From positions 289,514,272-289,578,271 of the forward strand of contig CM037879.1 in NCBI GenBank assembly GCA_021292165.1: DNA of 64,000 nucleotides, written 5' to 3'. Position 1 is the first letter of the stretch; every line of letters begins with the position of its first letter. Shown here piece by piece: positions 33,900-45,002 of the stretch. This DNA is from Shinisaurus crocodilurus. Lineage: Eukaryota > Chordata > Lepidosauria > Squamata > Shinisauridae. The notes beneath the pieces are model-generated. The model was not told where the DNA came from and ran no database searches. It saw nothing but the letters and a program-made list of their open reading frames with translations. The translations under genes were made by a program, and so were the position numbers.

Positions 33900-34370
33900 T
33901 TACAAATCCAGTCTGATGCATCGAGAAGCCGAGGGTATTTTGCAAAGGTGGCCAGATGACCGGCAGCCCGCAGGCATCACATGCGACCCCAACGCTCAGA
34001 GTCATGCGGCTAGTCAGGAAATTTGCACTGGCATGTGGTCGGCCAACGTAGGGTTTCCAGCGCAACATGTTCCAGGCGTAGATAAGAATATTGCGGAAGC
34101 CCTCTCCCACTTCCAGGAGGAGAGATTTCCAGTCTTGGACACTAGAAGCGGGAATCAGCCCGTCCCTGTCCCAGATGACCTGTGGGCAGCCTCAAAACCC
34201 ACACTGCGACTGGGCATCTGGCCTCCGTCCGAACCGATGGTCTTTCAGTATCGGCAGCTCTCCAGAACCAGGGCCTCGCTCCCAAAACCATGTACATCCA
34301 TTGGGCATCCATCTCCCTCTTTAGGAAGGCCCACGGTAGGCCTGAGCCCGGGCCTCCTTTTGGGCTAGAA
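33900..34370 (+). pseudogene. Retroelement RNase H-like relic
   Basis: One frame reads HVPGVDKNIAEALSHFQEER followed by FPVLD and VPDDLW. The pattern HVPG-x-(D/N)-x-IA-(D/E)-ALS-x-FQ is the C-terminal end of a retroelement RNase H domain, seen in DIRS- and Gypsy-type elements. The flanking frame is broken. It may belong to the same DIRS lineage as the relic in GDI2; this is inference. Confidence 0.55.
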
Positions 34371-36078
34371 GGGCTAGTAGGTTTGTGCTGGAAGTGGCCG
34401 GCAATACTCGATGGGCAAATTTGAGCCCTTTTTTTGGACAGGGAAATATATGCAGGTTTCATGGTTGTATATGCCCTGTTCTCCCCAACCCTCCCAACCC
34501 CCCCACCCTCAAATTTGCTAGATAGGTTAAAAGAAAAGAACCCTTTTGAGAACTGTCAAAAGTGCTTGCAAAAAGGGGGTGGGGTGTAGATCTCCCCTTT
34601 CTGGAGTACCTAAAAGCTCGGGGAAGTGTGGAAAAGGTGGAGGGCACTGAGAACTGTCAGGGCAATACTTAAAAATTAGAGGATCACACTGCCAAGGGGG
34701 GGGAGATATACTCGCCATCCCCTTTGGGGGCAAAAACCCCTTCGCTGCGCTTTGCTTTTCAATTGACAGCTGTCAAGCGTGCACAAAGCAACCTACATGC
34801 AGCCTCGCTTGGTCAACGTCCATGGATGTTGCCTGCTGCACTATGACAGCAGACACTTACCAGGACATTGGACAGGCAAGACTCCACATTTTGGGACAGC
34901 CATAAGTGTGCACCTTTTGCACAACTGCAAAAGACTGGGTTTCGTTTGTTTGTTTGTTTTAAAAATTGAATTGCGCACATTTCTGCCACCCAATATTTTT
35001 TTTTACAAAAGGATAAGGAGCCAGGGATGGTCACTCCAAAGTGCTGCTTGGGCATCCATGAAGCAGCGGACACTGGAAAAACAAAACTGCAATCAGAGCA
35101 GGGAGGGAGAGACCAGACGGGCCTTGGGATACCGGCTGGAGGACTGGGAGGCAGACAGGAGGAGGGGCAGAGCATAGCAAGCCCAACCGTCTGCGAGGCG
35201 CACCGCGGGCTGTTCCGCGAACAACCCACACTGCAGAGCTTCTTCGCGGGGTGGGATGCCGTGTCGTGAGGACTCGACCGGCGGGCGTTCATCTCCATGC
35301 CAGACAAAGCTCTAGCTGCAGATTCCTGCGGACTTCTGCAAGTGCCGATTCAAAGACTGGCAACTCTATCCCGCAGGTGCCATTCCAAGTGTGTAAGGTG
35401 TGCCGGGTCCGGTCCCAGTGCTTCTCTCCACTCCCTTCTTAAACACGGATACACCCATGAGCCTTCCTGCGATCTGTCAGCCCTTCAACGGGCACTTCCT
35501 ACGACACCTGCACAACTCCACTAAAATCGTCTTACACTCCACACGCCATCTCTTCCTTTGTTCGGCGCTCATCCCGATTGCCTTGAGGTGGCAGCCAAAG
35601 GCCTCTGTATTCTCCCAGCCTTTCATGAAACTAAAGTTTAATCCTGGTGCTGGACGAGTCTCTCTTATTTGGTTTTAAACTTAGGTTTATTTTTTTCCCT
35701 AATAGTGGCATCGCTTTAAAATATTTAATTATTCTTTATTTAACAGATTTATATACCGCTGGCTGTATTTAAAACGTCTCGAAGCGGTTATCTGGCTCGA
35801 AAGTGTTTAACTAAAGGGAGGAGGGGGACAGACATGCTTTAATGAATATAACCCTCCCTTGAAGCCTTCCCTCTCTGAGATGTCTCTCTCCAAACCCGTA
35901 ACCCACACTCCCATGACACGATGTCTTCCTCCCAACATTCCCTTGTTCAGCCAAACACCATTTGCTAAACACAGGATTTTATTTAATTAGAAATATGATT
36001 TGGGATCGAAGCGTCAAGGAAAAAAACCAGTTTTTTAAAAAGCAAAGTAAAAACAAATGCCACTTATCAGACAATTTA
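34371..36078 (-). other. TASOR2 intron, mostly unassigned
   Basis: Non-coding intron of the long gap between the giant exon and the next one. A LINE-type end appears near 35,730-35,800 ('taacagatttatataccgct', 'gtctcgaagcggttatctgg'). Short frames, including one of 164 codons on the minus strand (34,813-35,307), show no recognisable motif and no splice support. Confidence 0.4.
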
Positions 36079-36082
36079 ATTT

Positions 36083-36250
36083 TGGTTATTCCACTTTTTA
36101 TCCAAGAAGCTCAAGGTAGTATACATGGTCTCCCCGCCCCCATCTTACCTACACAACAGCCATGAGAGGTAGGTCAGGCAGACTGTGCAACTGGTCCAAA
36201 GTCACCCGAGGAGCTTAACAGCAGTGGAGGTTTAAAACCAGGGGCAGAAT
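36083..36250 (-). repeat. Old diverged SINE (reverse orientation)
   Basis: The layout matches the younger SINEs ('aagctcaaggtagtatacat', 'ctacacaacagccatgagag', 'ggtccaaagtcacccgagga') but with many substitutions. It is likely an older subfamily. A similar remnant is at 60,224-60,400. Confidence 0.5.
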
Positions 36251-36309
36251 CCTATTTGACACTGGAGTTAATGTATATCACGTTATGCAGGCGTAAGCAA
36301 CCTCTAGTA

Positions 36310-36395
36310 CATTGTTCTCTAACCTTGGGTCCCCAGATGTTTTTGGCCTACAACTCCCAGCATGCCCCAGCCAGCTCCAAGGTTGGAGAACACTG
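36310..36395. mobile_element. hAT foldback MITE, internally deleted, duplication CTCTAGTA
   Basis: A full left arm (CATTGTTCTCTAACCTTGGG onward) joins a right arm cut down to 'ccaaggttggagaacactg'. CTCTAGTA flanks both sides (36,302-36,309 and 36,396-36,403), so the element inserted normally and later lost the inner right arm, or was mobilised in that form. Confidence 0.88.
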
Positions 36396-36579
36396 CTCTA
36401 GTAGAAGGCCAATAACATTTGCTGCCATGGCGGGTTTCCCCAGAAACCTGCCACAACAGCAAATGCTACTCGTGTCGAGGTCCCTTGCGCAATGCACTAG
36501 TGCAACATAATTCACGCTAGCGTCAAATAGGACACTGCCTCGGGTCTCGCAGGTCTGGTTCAGCACTTCATCACGCCGA

Positions 36580-36688
36580 CTGAGTTCAGACACCACGATA
36601 ACCCACACTCAAGGGCTGAGTATGGACTGAGTGTCGTTGAACCGTGGGCTGTCGTTGAAACGTGGGTTTTCGTGTTGTCTGAACCCAG
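36580..36688. mobile_element. Foldback element with CTG(G/A)GTTCAGACA ends
   Basis: 'ctgagttcagacaccacgat' pairs with 'ttcgtgttgtctgaacccag'. It is a sister of the copy at 28,431-28,546 and shares the internal 'gttgaaccgtgggctgtcgt' type repeats. Confidence 0.75.
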
Positions 36689-36875
36689 CTGCGCTAACAA
36701 GCCATGGGTTGTTAACCACGGACAACCCATGAAGAGAACCCATGCTCTGTTGTTGGGTTGTGAACTGTGGGTTGTTCACCATGGTTTGTTATCTCGGCTG
36801 GGTTCAGACAACACAGTAACCCACGTTTCAACAACAACCCTTGAGTGTGGGTTATCATGCTGTCTGAACATGTGT

Positions 36876-37092
36876 GAGAGCCAGTGTGGCGTAGTGGTTA
36901 CAGTGTTGGACTGGGACTCGGGAGATCCGGGTTCGAGTCCCCGCTTGGCCATGAAACTCACTGGGTGACTTTGGGCCAGTCACTGACTCTCAGCCTAACC
37001 TACCTCACAGGGTTGTTGTGAGGATAAAATGGAGAGGAGGAGGATTATGTAAGCCGCCTTGCGTTCCTTGCAGGAAAAAAGGCGGGGTATAA

Positions 37093-37131
<39 letters not shown>
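36876..37131 (+). repeat. tRNA-derived SINE (Sauria type), near full length
   Basis: The best-preserved copy in the window. It has an RNA polymerase III A box TGGCGTAGTGG (36,887-36,897) and a perfect B box GGTTCGAGTCC (36,930-36,940), then the 'gggtgactttgggccagtca' body, 'gggttgttgtgaggataaaa', and a LINE-like tail 'gcggggtataaatataat' ending in an (AT)n microsatellite. It could still bind TFIIIC, but that is inference. Confidence 0.92.
37094..37131. repeat. (AT)n microsatellite
   Basis: A pure TA/AT run of about 36 bases at the tail of the SINE. It is probably polymorphic. Confidence 0.9.
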
Positions 37132-37134
<3 letters not shown>

Positions 37135-37169
37135 CAAATGTGGGTTATCTTGTTGTCTGAACCCAGTCA

Positions 37170-38820
37170 CTTGCTACAAGAACACCCAAAATGGTCATTT
37201 CTTAATCATTATGAATGTGTGTTAGTAGTGCCAGTGTAAACTTATTTGTCATCGGTTCAGTTCAATTTTTTAAAAAATATTGTTTTTCACATTAAAACAA
37301 CAGCGTAAAAAATAGTAATTAAAGCATGGGAGAAACATGTGAAATAAAACTTTATAAAACTATAGAGGGCAGCTTCTGAAACATAAACAAACCATGTAAA
37401 ATGACAGAATAAGTTAATTTAAATAAGATCTAAAATTTTACCGTCAAAACCACCTGCAACTGCTATTGCAAGCATGTTGATTAATTAATTTATTTATTAA
37501 TCAGCAATATTTATATATTGCTTCTCATTTGAAACACATTCCGGAGAAATGTTAAGAAATATTAATAATGAAAAAGCAAATTCTTCCCTAGCGCTTTGTT
37601 TCTGAAAAACTGTCCCCCTCCACAGTAACTGGCAAGCCACCAATCCAGCCCAGAGAAACAGCAGGATATCTTCTTTCAAAATCAATGTACACATTTCACA
37701 ATCCACATACACGAACGAAGGAGGTCTCCATGGTCCAGCTGCCACTGAGGCTATTCAACCTGCACCTGGGCTGTACCACTTTAAACTGCAGGGTTCACAA
37801 GATGGAAAGCTCCTCCATACCAGGTCCACACCTTCACCCTGACCTGCTAGTTTTCTATATGCAGGTGTTTATTTGTTGTTTGTTTTTTTTTAAATGAAGG
37901 AGCATCTCCGTCACGTGAGCCCCCACTTGCAGTCTGAAGTGGTACGGCCCAAACCCAGGTGGGTGACCTCTGGGAGAACTAGGCATGGATGTGCGGCAAC
38001 CCAGGCTGGGGCAAACTACTGGTGCACAAATGCCCAACGGCACTCTACGGCTGACTGATAGGCCAGCGTCGGCCTCCTCCGCGGCTCCCTGCTTACGTTG
38101 GTTATTACTGAGAACGTTGGTTCCTAGGCAGATAAAACATACAAAAATAAATAAAATAAAATCCATCCATACAATGCCCGGCTGTGTAGTAAAAGCTCCC
38201 TCCTGATTTCCATGCCATCTACTCACAGACTTCTGGGGACAGAGTTGGGTGGCACGGCAAGCGGTGAGACTCCTTTCTCTGGAGTTCAGGCACGGCTGCA
38301 GGTGGCTAATGCTTTTCTTCTGTGTTCGGGACCCCTTGCACTAAGTCATCCATCTGTTTCACCATTTAGTTCAGGGGCTAAATGGCCTCCCCAGACCAAG
38401 CCATTAGGCCAGATGATGTCAAGGGGGCGGGGACCCCCCCCCGCCCCCTCCCATAAAACAACACCATTCACCCCGCCCACCTTTTCTCCCCTCTGTGCAG
38501 AGAGAGGCACAGAGCTCGGCACCGCTCTCTGCATGGAGAAAGGAACTTGGCTGGCCCGGGGCTTACAGGGGGAATCCCCAAGTTATTTCTGATCTCTGAC
38601 CAACTTTGAGGGCAAGCGGTGCGTAGGGGAATCCCCTCATTCTCTCTCATCAGAGATAATAGGCCAGGGAGGGGGGCTTGGGGAAAGGTCCACGGAGGGC
38701 GTCCAGCGCTCTGTGGGCCAAATCAGGCGCCTCCGTGGGCCGGAGGTTGCCCTCCTCTGCTTTAGTGTTATATTCCCTCCAGTACCCACTTCGAGCCCTG
38801 AAGCAAATAACCCATGAGAG
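37170..38820 (-). other. TASOR2 intron, unassigned
   Basis: AT-rich unique sequence (37,170-37,700), then mixed sequence. A stretch from about 38,355 to 38,762 begins 'ttcaggggctaaatggcctc' and ends 'ggccggaggttgccctcctc', matching the style of degraded foldback ends. No exon is recognised. Confidence 0.4.
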
Positions 38821-38822
38821 TG

Positions 38823-38925
38823 AATCATAGAAAAGTAGAGTTGGAAGGAGCCTACCAGGCCATCGAGTCCAACCCCCTGCTCAACGCAGGAATCCAGGTC
38901 AAAGCATCCCTGACAGATGGCTGTC
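38823..38925 (-). repeat. CR1 LINE 3'-end fragment
   Basis: It contains 'gaatcatagaaaagtagagt', 'ccatcgagtccaaccccctg' and 'ggtcaaagcatccctgacag', the standard CR1 3' end. It is 5' truncated to about 100 bases. Confidence 0.9.
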
Positions 38926-39532
38926 CAAAACTTTCTCTATTGGGAGGCGATGACAAAAATGGCCAGGGGCGTCCAAGTGATTTATGACTCGGGGAGATGC
39001 GCTATGAAGCAGAGGGTGATCGGGCACCCTTGCTTGCGCTGCCGTAATCAACATTACGGCCAAGCACGGACAACCACAGGCTCCTTGCACACCATGGTTC
39101 ACTAGCCAGGAGCTGACGGTGGGAATATGTGCTCCTTCCTCTTCCTCTCTGGACTGCAGATCACCCCTCCTTTCCCTTGTTTAACCATATATTATAGTTA
39201 CATGTATACAGATGCTAACCAGGGTTCCCCTCTTAACCAGAGTTTGAAAGCAGAATTTGAAGCTGGTCTGCACACCCCGCTTAAGAGGCGATTCCTGGTT
39301 AGTGCCATTCCTCGCCTAACACTAATCCATGGTTAAGGGAAGGGAGGTGGAAATCCATGCAGGAAAGATTGGGCATACAATCCAGCAGAGGGCTCCCGAA
39401 TTTGCAAATGACGGTTTGCAGGGAGCCAATGTTCCATCTGCACCAGACCTAACAAGCATTACGATTCTATTGTAGCCTATTATTTCTCAAGTCTTAAAAC
39501 CTCATAAAAATCTTAAAAGTCAGTATTTTTAC

Positions 39533-42500
39533 CTTTACTCTCCCAAAGAAAGGATCGTTGTCCGTTTCCATCAGGTAGAATGCGTAGGGTTTTTTGCATG
39601 CTTCCTGGGCAACGTTTTTAAGTCTAAAATGTAGTGTGTTGCACAGTTCATTGAAGAGGTGCTCGTAGGATGCTGTCCTTCTAGGAAAGGATGGGCATCT
39701 TTTCTCTGGAGCAACGTCTGAGGTAGTATTTGGATCTCTCCCTTTGCTACTCATCTGCCTGTCATCCAACGCCATCACCCGACTCAACTCGGCAAACTCG
39801 TCCATGATGACCGAGATGTCTCCTCGGAAATCTTTTAGCTTATTATTGTAAGTTAATTTGTTGAGATGGAAAGGAGCCGTCGAGTCCTGTCCTTGACTCT
39901 TAAATCTAGCAGCTTTGCTCACTGAATCCTGCGTGGAAGGAAAAGGAGGAGGAGGCGTTTCAAAAGAGTCACCGTATCTGCTTCTTCTTGGGTACCGTTG
40001 GGAAGAGCTGGGCCTTGAGCCTGGATTCACAATGGTGATCAGAAGTGGGCTTCTGCTTCTGGGGGGCGGACTCAAAACAGGAGTGTCGGGTACCTTTCTC
40101 AATGGTACCGTTTCTGCTATTACCTGAGGTGAAAACTCTTTTGTAAAGGTATCAGCGGAGGTAGAATGTTGAGGATTCTTAAGGATTTGTTTTACCTTGT
40201 AATGGAAACGCAAACACTCCATATCTAAAGTGTTCTGAACAGGGTCATTCAAAATTCTCCAAGTCCTATTCAAGGAGTTTATAAATCCCAACTCTCCTGT
40301 GAAACTGTCGTGCCTCTTGGAAGAGTGAAAAGCTCTACTTTTCTCTTTGTGCTTCTTGGTTACAGAGAAGTTTATATAATCCTTTAGGAGCCCTGGCTCA
40401 TAGTCAGTATCAAGAGAAGATGGTACAAACCTATCCTCGTCTTTAAACATAAAATGCCAGTCATGTTTCATCACCTCAGGCTCAACGTCCGACACCCTCT
40501 CCTTGTTTTCTGGGTACACCCAATCACCACCCTTATGGATCCCTTCCTCGAGGTCCAAGTCACAGACGTAATTAGCTACCACAGCTCCTGGTGCGGCAGC
40601 GGATCTCATACTGGAACTCCCAGACTTACTTCTGTGATACGGATCTCTGAAAAGTTCTTGGTCACCATCAACAGAAAAAGGCTCCTCATCCCAATTCATA
40701 TCTATACCTGCAGTTCCGGCGGGCAATGTTATTTTACCAGCTGGAGCATCTTCAGGACTCCCCAGATTCTCTCTTGCGTCTCCATGCGGAACGTTTTCAA
40801 GACCCCCCAGACCCTCCCTTGTGCTTTCATGCAGAAGTGAAGCGGATCCTTCTGATGAATATTCAGTCTGACATTCTGCTGGCACAAAGGGCGCAATTTC
40901 TGTACATGCCTCTCTAAACTGGCCTTCCCCCTGGGACGCAGATGCTTCGTGGCTAGCTTGTCCCGGGTCAACTTCATACAACATGCAAGCCGTGGAATCG
41001 TCATCACTTGATGACGCAGCTCTTTGAGCCAGTGGGGATTTGCATCCTGGGCTCGCTGCGCCCGTCTTTTCCCAATCTGAGCCACAAGGGCCTGGAAGGA
41101 CATCTACGGGAGCGGCGGCAGCTTCGTGCTCTTGAAGAGACCTCCTTTCAAACGTATCCTCTGGACCAGATCTCATGCTTCCATGCAGCGCCAAAGGATA
41201 CGGCCCTTGCCCTTGTGAACTGGCTCTCTCCTGGTTGACAAGGATGCTATGCTGCTCTGAACATTCACTGGCCACCCATGCTGGGTTAGTATGGGCAAGA
41301 TGGTCAGTAGTACAGCTCTCTTCGTCGCTCTCAGGAGGGGTCACACACTCCAGGGTTATGGAACTGATCCAGTTTAAGCCTGGATTCTCTTTAGCACAGG
41401 TTTCTGCACTCTCCACCGCCATGGCACTCACAGCGTCTATCAACTCAGAAAGGACAGACTTGATATCTTCGGATACAGTCACTTCAATCTGATTTATTTT
41501 ATCATCTTCTTGAGTTACAGAAGAGACTCCAGTATTCTCACCTTGGACACAAAACATTTTATTTTCAGAGTTGGCTTCAGGCTCCATATTATCCAACCCC
41601 AAGCTCTGATATTCTTTTTTGCCTCGAGAATCATTCAGTAATTCTGCCGTGGGTCTGGTCTTCAGTCCCTCTTGAGCGACTGCACCGTGCTCTGCTTGGT
41701 GTTCATTAGCTTGCAAAAGAGCTGTGCCAGGCAGGTGGATTACTTCCTTTTCCTGGGGCATGCAGGAATCCTCAGCCACATTTGTTTGCTCTGGAAGCGC
41801 AGTATTTTGGGCGGACATCGCTGCTGCTTCTTGGTTTCCTAGCAATTCTGCTACTTCACTTGATTGTGTTTGATGGACAGGACTAGCCTGTAACTGAGCT
41901 GTATCAGCCTGGCGGATGCCTTCTTCTTCCTGGGGAACACACGGACCTTGAACCAAACCCATTTCTTTTGCAGATGCAAGATCCTGGACTGATACAACAG
42001 TGTCTTCTTGGTTTCCTATAGATTTCTCGAGAGTTGACATACTATTTTGTACTTGGCAGTGTTCAGAAGTTTGTAGTGGAGCTGAATCGGCTAGGTAAAT
42101 GCATTCCTGGGAAATATCGTCAATCAAATCCTTTAGATTTATAGATATGAGAAACTTGGTTGATTCTGCGGCATCCTCCTGGTCCATTGACCATTTTGTT
42201 ACTTCATTAGGGACGGTATGATAGGCAGGGCTAGCATGCCCTGAAACTGAATCAGCCAGATTGACGCCTTTGTTTTCCATGGAAACACAGGAAATATCAA
42301 CCAAACCAACTGGGTTTGGAAGCATGTGATTTGTCACTGATACAGGAGAATCTTGGCTCCCTACTGATTCTACTTGAGTTGCCATATCATCCTGTAGTTG
42401 GAACAATTCAGAAGTTTGTACGCAAGCCAAGTCTGCCAAGTTGATTCCTTTACCTTCCCGGGAAATATAGGAGTTTGCATCCACATGCATTTGGTTTGGG

Positions 42501-43405
42501 GACGTGGGACGTTCGGCTGAAACAACCGTGTTATCAACCCTTGGCAATTCAGCTACTTCACCAAGGGTTATTTGATGAACAGGGCTATCCTGTTGTGGAA
42601 CCGAATCAACCCTCTCTTCCTCCAAAAGGCAGAAACCTTCAGCCAAATCTATTCGGTTTAGAGATGCGGAATTTTGGGCTGAGACTACAGAGTCTTCCTG
42701 GGTATCGGGCAATTCTGCCTGACACACAGTAACTGTAGCTGGTGATGCTGCGGAACTGAATTGGCTGTCACAACCTGATGATGCCAAGTCACATACACTG
42801 GCCATCTCTCTCTCTTCTGTCACACAACTTTCCTCAGGAAATTCTTCATTCTCTTCATCCAGGTCCATATCCCGGGGTTCCATGTCAGCATCGTTGCTTT
42901 CCGAAAGAGCGAGGTCGATGGATTCCCACTCCACACTCTCCCCATCTGCATATTCCTCATCCATGGGGAAATCCTGTGACTCTCTCCCTTCTCGGCAAGG
43001 GCTGTCACTTTCTCTACAATTGGCATTTGCTTCTAACCACGCAGCTTCAGACATATGTAGCGATTCAGCACCACTGGCCGCCTGCTGGTTGTCCTCCTGC
43101 TCCTCTGCAGAAGGAGTGGCACTGTTTATTTCCCAGCTCCCCACGGAAACGGCAGCCTTGCTGCTTGCTACAGCCTGTGTGCCTGATGAATCCCCTGGAG
43201 GTTCGGCACACACGGCGGCAGCGTCACTCTGGGAAGCTTCAGCTGCGTTAACAGCTCGACTTGCTCCTGCCGTCACGTCAGTTCTATACTCCCAAGGCCT
43301 TGAGCAGCCATCGCTGTGTTCGTCCAATGAGTTTACATTCGGGCTCTCACCAGGGAGAACAGGATCCAGCAAGAGCTCTTCTTCGGGCTCCTCTCCATCC
43401 ACCAC
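39533..43405 (-). CDS. TASOR2: TASOR2 giant coding exon (1,291 codons)
   Basis: A single 3,873-base exon, phase 0 at both ends, with acceptor 'aaacttgaacgttttcag' and donor GTAAAA. It opens VVDGEEPEEELLLDP and ends NDPFFGRVK. The first ~1,000 codons are acidic, Ser/Glu/Gln-rich and predicted disordered, and include six degenerate ~59-residue tandem repeats (DNA 41,667-42,730). The last ~150 codons are conserved: a Ser/Pro/Arg-rich linker, then DEFAELSRVMALDDRQ and YEHLFNELCNTLHFRLKNVA and KKPYAFYLMETDNDPFFGR. A large central exon is also a feature of mammalian TASOR2. The frame is fully open. Confidence 0.96.
41667..42730 (-). repeat. TASOR2: Six degenerate tandem repeats in TASOR2 (~177 bases each)
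   Basis: Six consecutive units of 54-65 codons share an order of motifs: VVSAQN-like start, a 'LAE..C' or 'VDISC' step, 'E(G/K)GI-LAD', then 'LQ(T/A)S(P/E)-HQ', 'EVAELLGNQED'-like end. Units 1, 5 and 6 are most alike; 3 and 4 are most diverged. On the + strand the phrase 'cttggtttcctagcaattct' and relatives recur at about this spacing. This is read from the protein by eye. Confidence 0.75.
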
Positions 43406-43545
43406 CTGAAAACGTTCAAGTTTCAAATGTTCAGAGAGACTGATGTAGCCACAGACAAAACCTCTAGTTTTTAAAATCTGCAAGCTATCTGAGAACAGTC
43501 AAAATGAAGTTACAAAACAGTGCAAATGTTTACCAGGCATTAGCA

Positions 43546-43659
43546 CAGTGTTTCTCAACCTTGGGTCCCCAGATGTTTTTGGCCTACAGCATAGCTGGCT
43601 GGGGCATGCTGGGAGTTGTAGGCCAAAAACATCTGGGGACCCAAGGTTGAGAAACACTG
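43546..43659. mobile_element. hAT foldback MITE with perfect 8-base duplication CATTAGCA
   Basis: CAGTGTTTCTCAACCTTGGG and its exact inverse form a 114-base palindrome. CATTAGCA lies on both sides (43,538-43,545 and 43,660-43,667). It sits about 140 bases upstream of the giant TASOR2 exon, in the intron. Confidence 0.96.
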
Positions 43660-43778
43660 CATTAGCAGAACACCTTCTGTCTGGAGCTGAACCAGCCTGT
43701 GGCTTATGCTGGCTCAGCTTGTCTGAGCATGGAAAGCTAAGCAGGGTCAGGCCTGGTCATTACTTGGATAGGAGACCC

Positions 43779-43865
43779 CTCTTCTAGTTTCCTGCACTGA
43801 GCAGGGGGTTGGACTCGATAGCCTTGTAGGCTCCTTCCAACTCTATGATCTATCTATGATCTATC
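43779..43865 (+). repeat. CR1 LINE 3'-end fragment
   Basis: It reads 'cctgcactgagcagggggtt', 'ggactcgatagccttgtagg' and 'ctccttccaactctatgatc', ending in a degenerate GATCTATC tail. Confidence 0.9.
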
Positions 43866-44185
43866 CATCTACCTCCCAATTCCTTCAAGACTCACCTGGA
43901 TACGAGGATTCTAGAACAGGTTGCCACAATCTGTCGCCCTCCCAAAGAAAATGCAATCCTCTTAGCCATGCATTGTGGCCTGCAAGGTGCAAGCCTAGTT
44001 TTTGCAGTTCCAGGTAGGTAGCAAAAAGACGGGCCATGCTCTATTGTTATGCCGGCCTGTTCTAAAACACTATTCTGACACCTAATAGGACCCTGACCAA
44101 TTTAATATTAAGAAGACCATCTCCCTGTGCCATGACCCAACCAGTGTAAATACCAGTTCCTACCATTACCACCCAATTTCTTTCA

Positions 44186-44371
44186 TAAGGACATAAAAAG
44201 AGCCCTGCTGGATCAGACCAAGGGTTCATCTAGTCCAGCATTCTGTTCACACAGTGGCCAACCAGCTGCCCACAGAAAAACCTACAAGCAGGACGTGAGT
44301 GCAACAGCACCTTCCCACCCATGTTCCCCAGCAGCTGGTGTACATAGGCACACTGCCTCTGATACTGGAAT
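44186..44371 (-). repeat. CR1 LINE 3' fragment (second subfamily)
   Basis: It contains 'agccctgctggatcagacca', 'tccagcattctgttcacaca' and 'ccaccc atgttccccagcag'-type sequence, matching the copy at 21,637. Related short pieces are at 44,882-44,978, 45,690-45,745, 47,313-47,360 and 51,140-51,183. Confidence 0.85.
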
Positions 44372-44605
44372 TTTCATTTTCCATCTTCATTGGCTGTTCC
44401 CATCTTCTTTGAAAAACAGCTATCAAGTTCTGTGGAATGTGCAGTATATTGGGAAACTATTGCCACAGAAATACAAGTAATAAGCTAAGTAATAAAAACC
44501 AGTGGGAAATGAGAGGGCCGCAGCTTTGCGGGCAGAGGGTCCCAGGTTCAACCCTCAGCATCTCCAGGTAGGGCTAGGAAAGACCCATCCCTGAAAATTC
44601 TAGAG

Positions 44606-44752
44606 CAGGGCTCTCCAACCTTGGGTCCCCAGATGTTGCTAGCCTACAGCTCCCAGCATACCCAGCCAGCATGGCTAATGGCAAGCTAATGACAAGGGAT
44701 TCTGGGAGCTGTAGGCCAGCAACATCTGGGGACCCAAGGTTGGAGAGCCCTG
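44606..44752. mobile_element. hAT foldback MITE, duplication (T/C)TCTAGAG
   Basis: CAGGGCTCTCCAACCTTGGG and its inverse bound a 147-base foldback with a slightly longer loop ('atggctaatggcaagctaat'). Flanks TTCTAGAG and CTCTAGAG match at seven of eight positions. Confidence 0.92.
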
Positions 44753-45002
44753 CTCTAGAGAGTTGCTGCCCGTCAGTGTTGACAATACTGGGATAGATGG
44801 ACCAATGGTCAGAATAAGGCTACTTCCTATGCTCCAATGTCCGTGAACATTGGGGGGGGGGGGGGGCGAATTGGCAGTATATAAGAAGAGCCATGCTGGA
44901 TCATGCTAAAAGGTCCATCTAGTCCAGCATAGTGCTTTCCACAGTGACCAACCAGAAGCTTATGGAAAGCCCACAAGGTCTCATGGAGGGTAGGCCAATC
45001 AT

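Larger units (their letters stand above)
36798..37166. mobile_element. Foldback element split by a SINE
   Basis: It starts 'ctgggttcagacaacacagt' and ends 'atcttgttgtctgaacccag'. The SINE at 36,876-37,131 sits inside, next to repeated 'atgtg' on both sides (36,870-36,874 region and 37,138-37,142), consistent with a SINE target duplication. Confidence 0.75.

Noticed and set aside
34813..35307. 164-codon minus-strand frame in a TASOR2 intron
   Set aside because: No recognisable domain, no suitable splice sites in phase, and an overlapping open frame on the other strand of similar length.
36887..36940. Functional tRNA gene
   Set aside because: A and B boxes are present, but the body continues into a SINE and a tRNA acceptor stem does not close.
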